DNA of 64,000 nucleotides from Parafrankia elaeagni (lineage in GTDB: Bacteria; Actinomycetota; Actinomycetes; Frankiales; Frankiaceae). A program made the translations under genes and the position numbers. The notes beneath the pieces are model-generated. The model was not told the DNA's origin, did not search any database, and saw only the letters and a list, made by a program, of their open reading frames with translations. Positions 61,830-64,000 of this stretch are shown one piece after another (position 1 is the first letter of the stretch; each line of letters begins with the position of its first letter). The stretch is from the NCBI RefSeq assembly GCF_000374165.1, contig NZ_KB893671.1, positions 124,193 to 188,192 of the forward strand. The letters are read 5' to 3'.

Positions 61830-61840
<11 letters not shown>
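59276..61840 (-). CDS. treY: Malto-oligosyltrehalose synthase
   Basis: GH13 intramolecular transglucosylase converting the reducing-end alpha-1,4 bond of maltodextrin into a trehalose unit. About 854 residues. Seen: GTYRLQLHLEFSFTDA, LYLSPILEAAPGSTHGYDVV, IVADVVPNHMAVLAPGT, the nucleophile region EGLRIDHPDGLADPEEYLRQ, VEKIVEREEALPDSW, DTAFYRYVPMVALNEVGG and LSTHDTKRSEDVRARLAVL. GTG 61840 overlaps the end of glgX by 11 bases; longer in-frame starts to 61933 lie deeper in glgX. Translationally linked with glgX. The stop is directly followed by the TnpB element on the other strand. Confidence 0.93.

Positions 61841-64000
<2,160 letters not shown>

Overview
The window is a 64 kb stretch of chromosome from a very GC-rich actinobacterium. 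Third codon positions are almost all G or C, GTG starts are common, and there are 4-base ATGA/GTGA overlaps and alanine/proline/glycine-rich linkers. Gene content and order point to Frankia or a close relative. This is inferred from style and synteny, not from a marker gene. No rRNA, tRNA or CRISPR array was seen, and both ends cut through genes.

Layout. (1) 1-1292: the 3'-truncated coding region of a membrane Ser/Thr kinase, then about 1 kb without a convincing gene. (2) 2315-8807: a complete, translationally coupled Mrp cation/proton antiporter operon (A+B fusion, C, D, E, F, G), closed by a strong hairpin. (3) 8827-16759: PAC2 protein, DUF1707 protein, LCP-family cell-wall ligase, a methyltransferase with a damaged SAM motif, then a sugar-nucleotide reductase and a 2-epimerase of the FnlC/CapG type. 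Together these look like envelope-glycan functions. (4) 16785-21368: inositol-monophosphatase-like enzyme, valyl-tRNA synthetase, gamma carbonic anhydrase, DUF4235 protein. (5) 21614-45646: a block whose order matches the conserved actinobacterial neighbourhood known in Mycobacterium tuberculosis around Rv2697c-Rv2676c. It contains dut, DUF3710, OB-fold, DUF3159, two TrkA K+ regulators, a KimA-like permease, a TrmA-type RNA methyltransferase, dxs, rnd, DUF3000, hemE, hemY/cgoX and hemQ/chdC. A flippase-like protein and a fadA-fadJ beta-oxidation pair sit inside this block. (6) 46515-51020: a polyprenyl glycosylphosphotransferase, an APS kinase fused to a decayed ATP-sulfurylase domain, and divergent CysQ, a set that could supply and recycle PAPS for a sulfated polymer. 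(7) 51114-54374: a decayed LigC-type DNA ligase and a WXG100-like small protein paired with a 703-residue protein. (8) 54599-64000: a RibD-like reductase, a tiny membrane protein, and the glgX/treX-treY-treZ trehalose genes, with a TnpB element lodged between treY and treZ.

Three tiny genes were found by reading frames directly: a 52-residue membrane peptide (29821), a 53-residue CxxC/C/H peptide translationally coupled to DUF3000 (40632), and a 37-residue membrane peptide (55546). The most unusual signals are these: the WXG100-like pair; the fused, decayed sulfurylase/APS kinase; the amber codon in TnpB; the His-for-Tyr change in the reductase catalytic motif; several perfect palindromes in promoter regions; and short tandem duplications that repeatedly sit on or beside stop codons.
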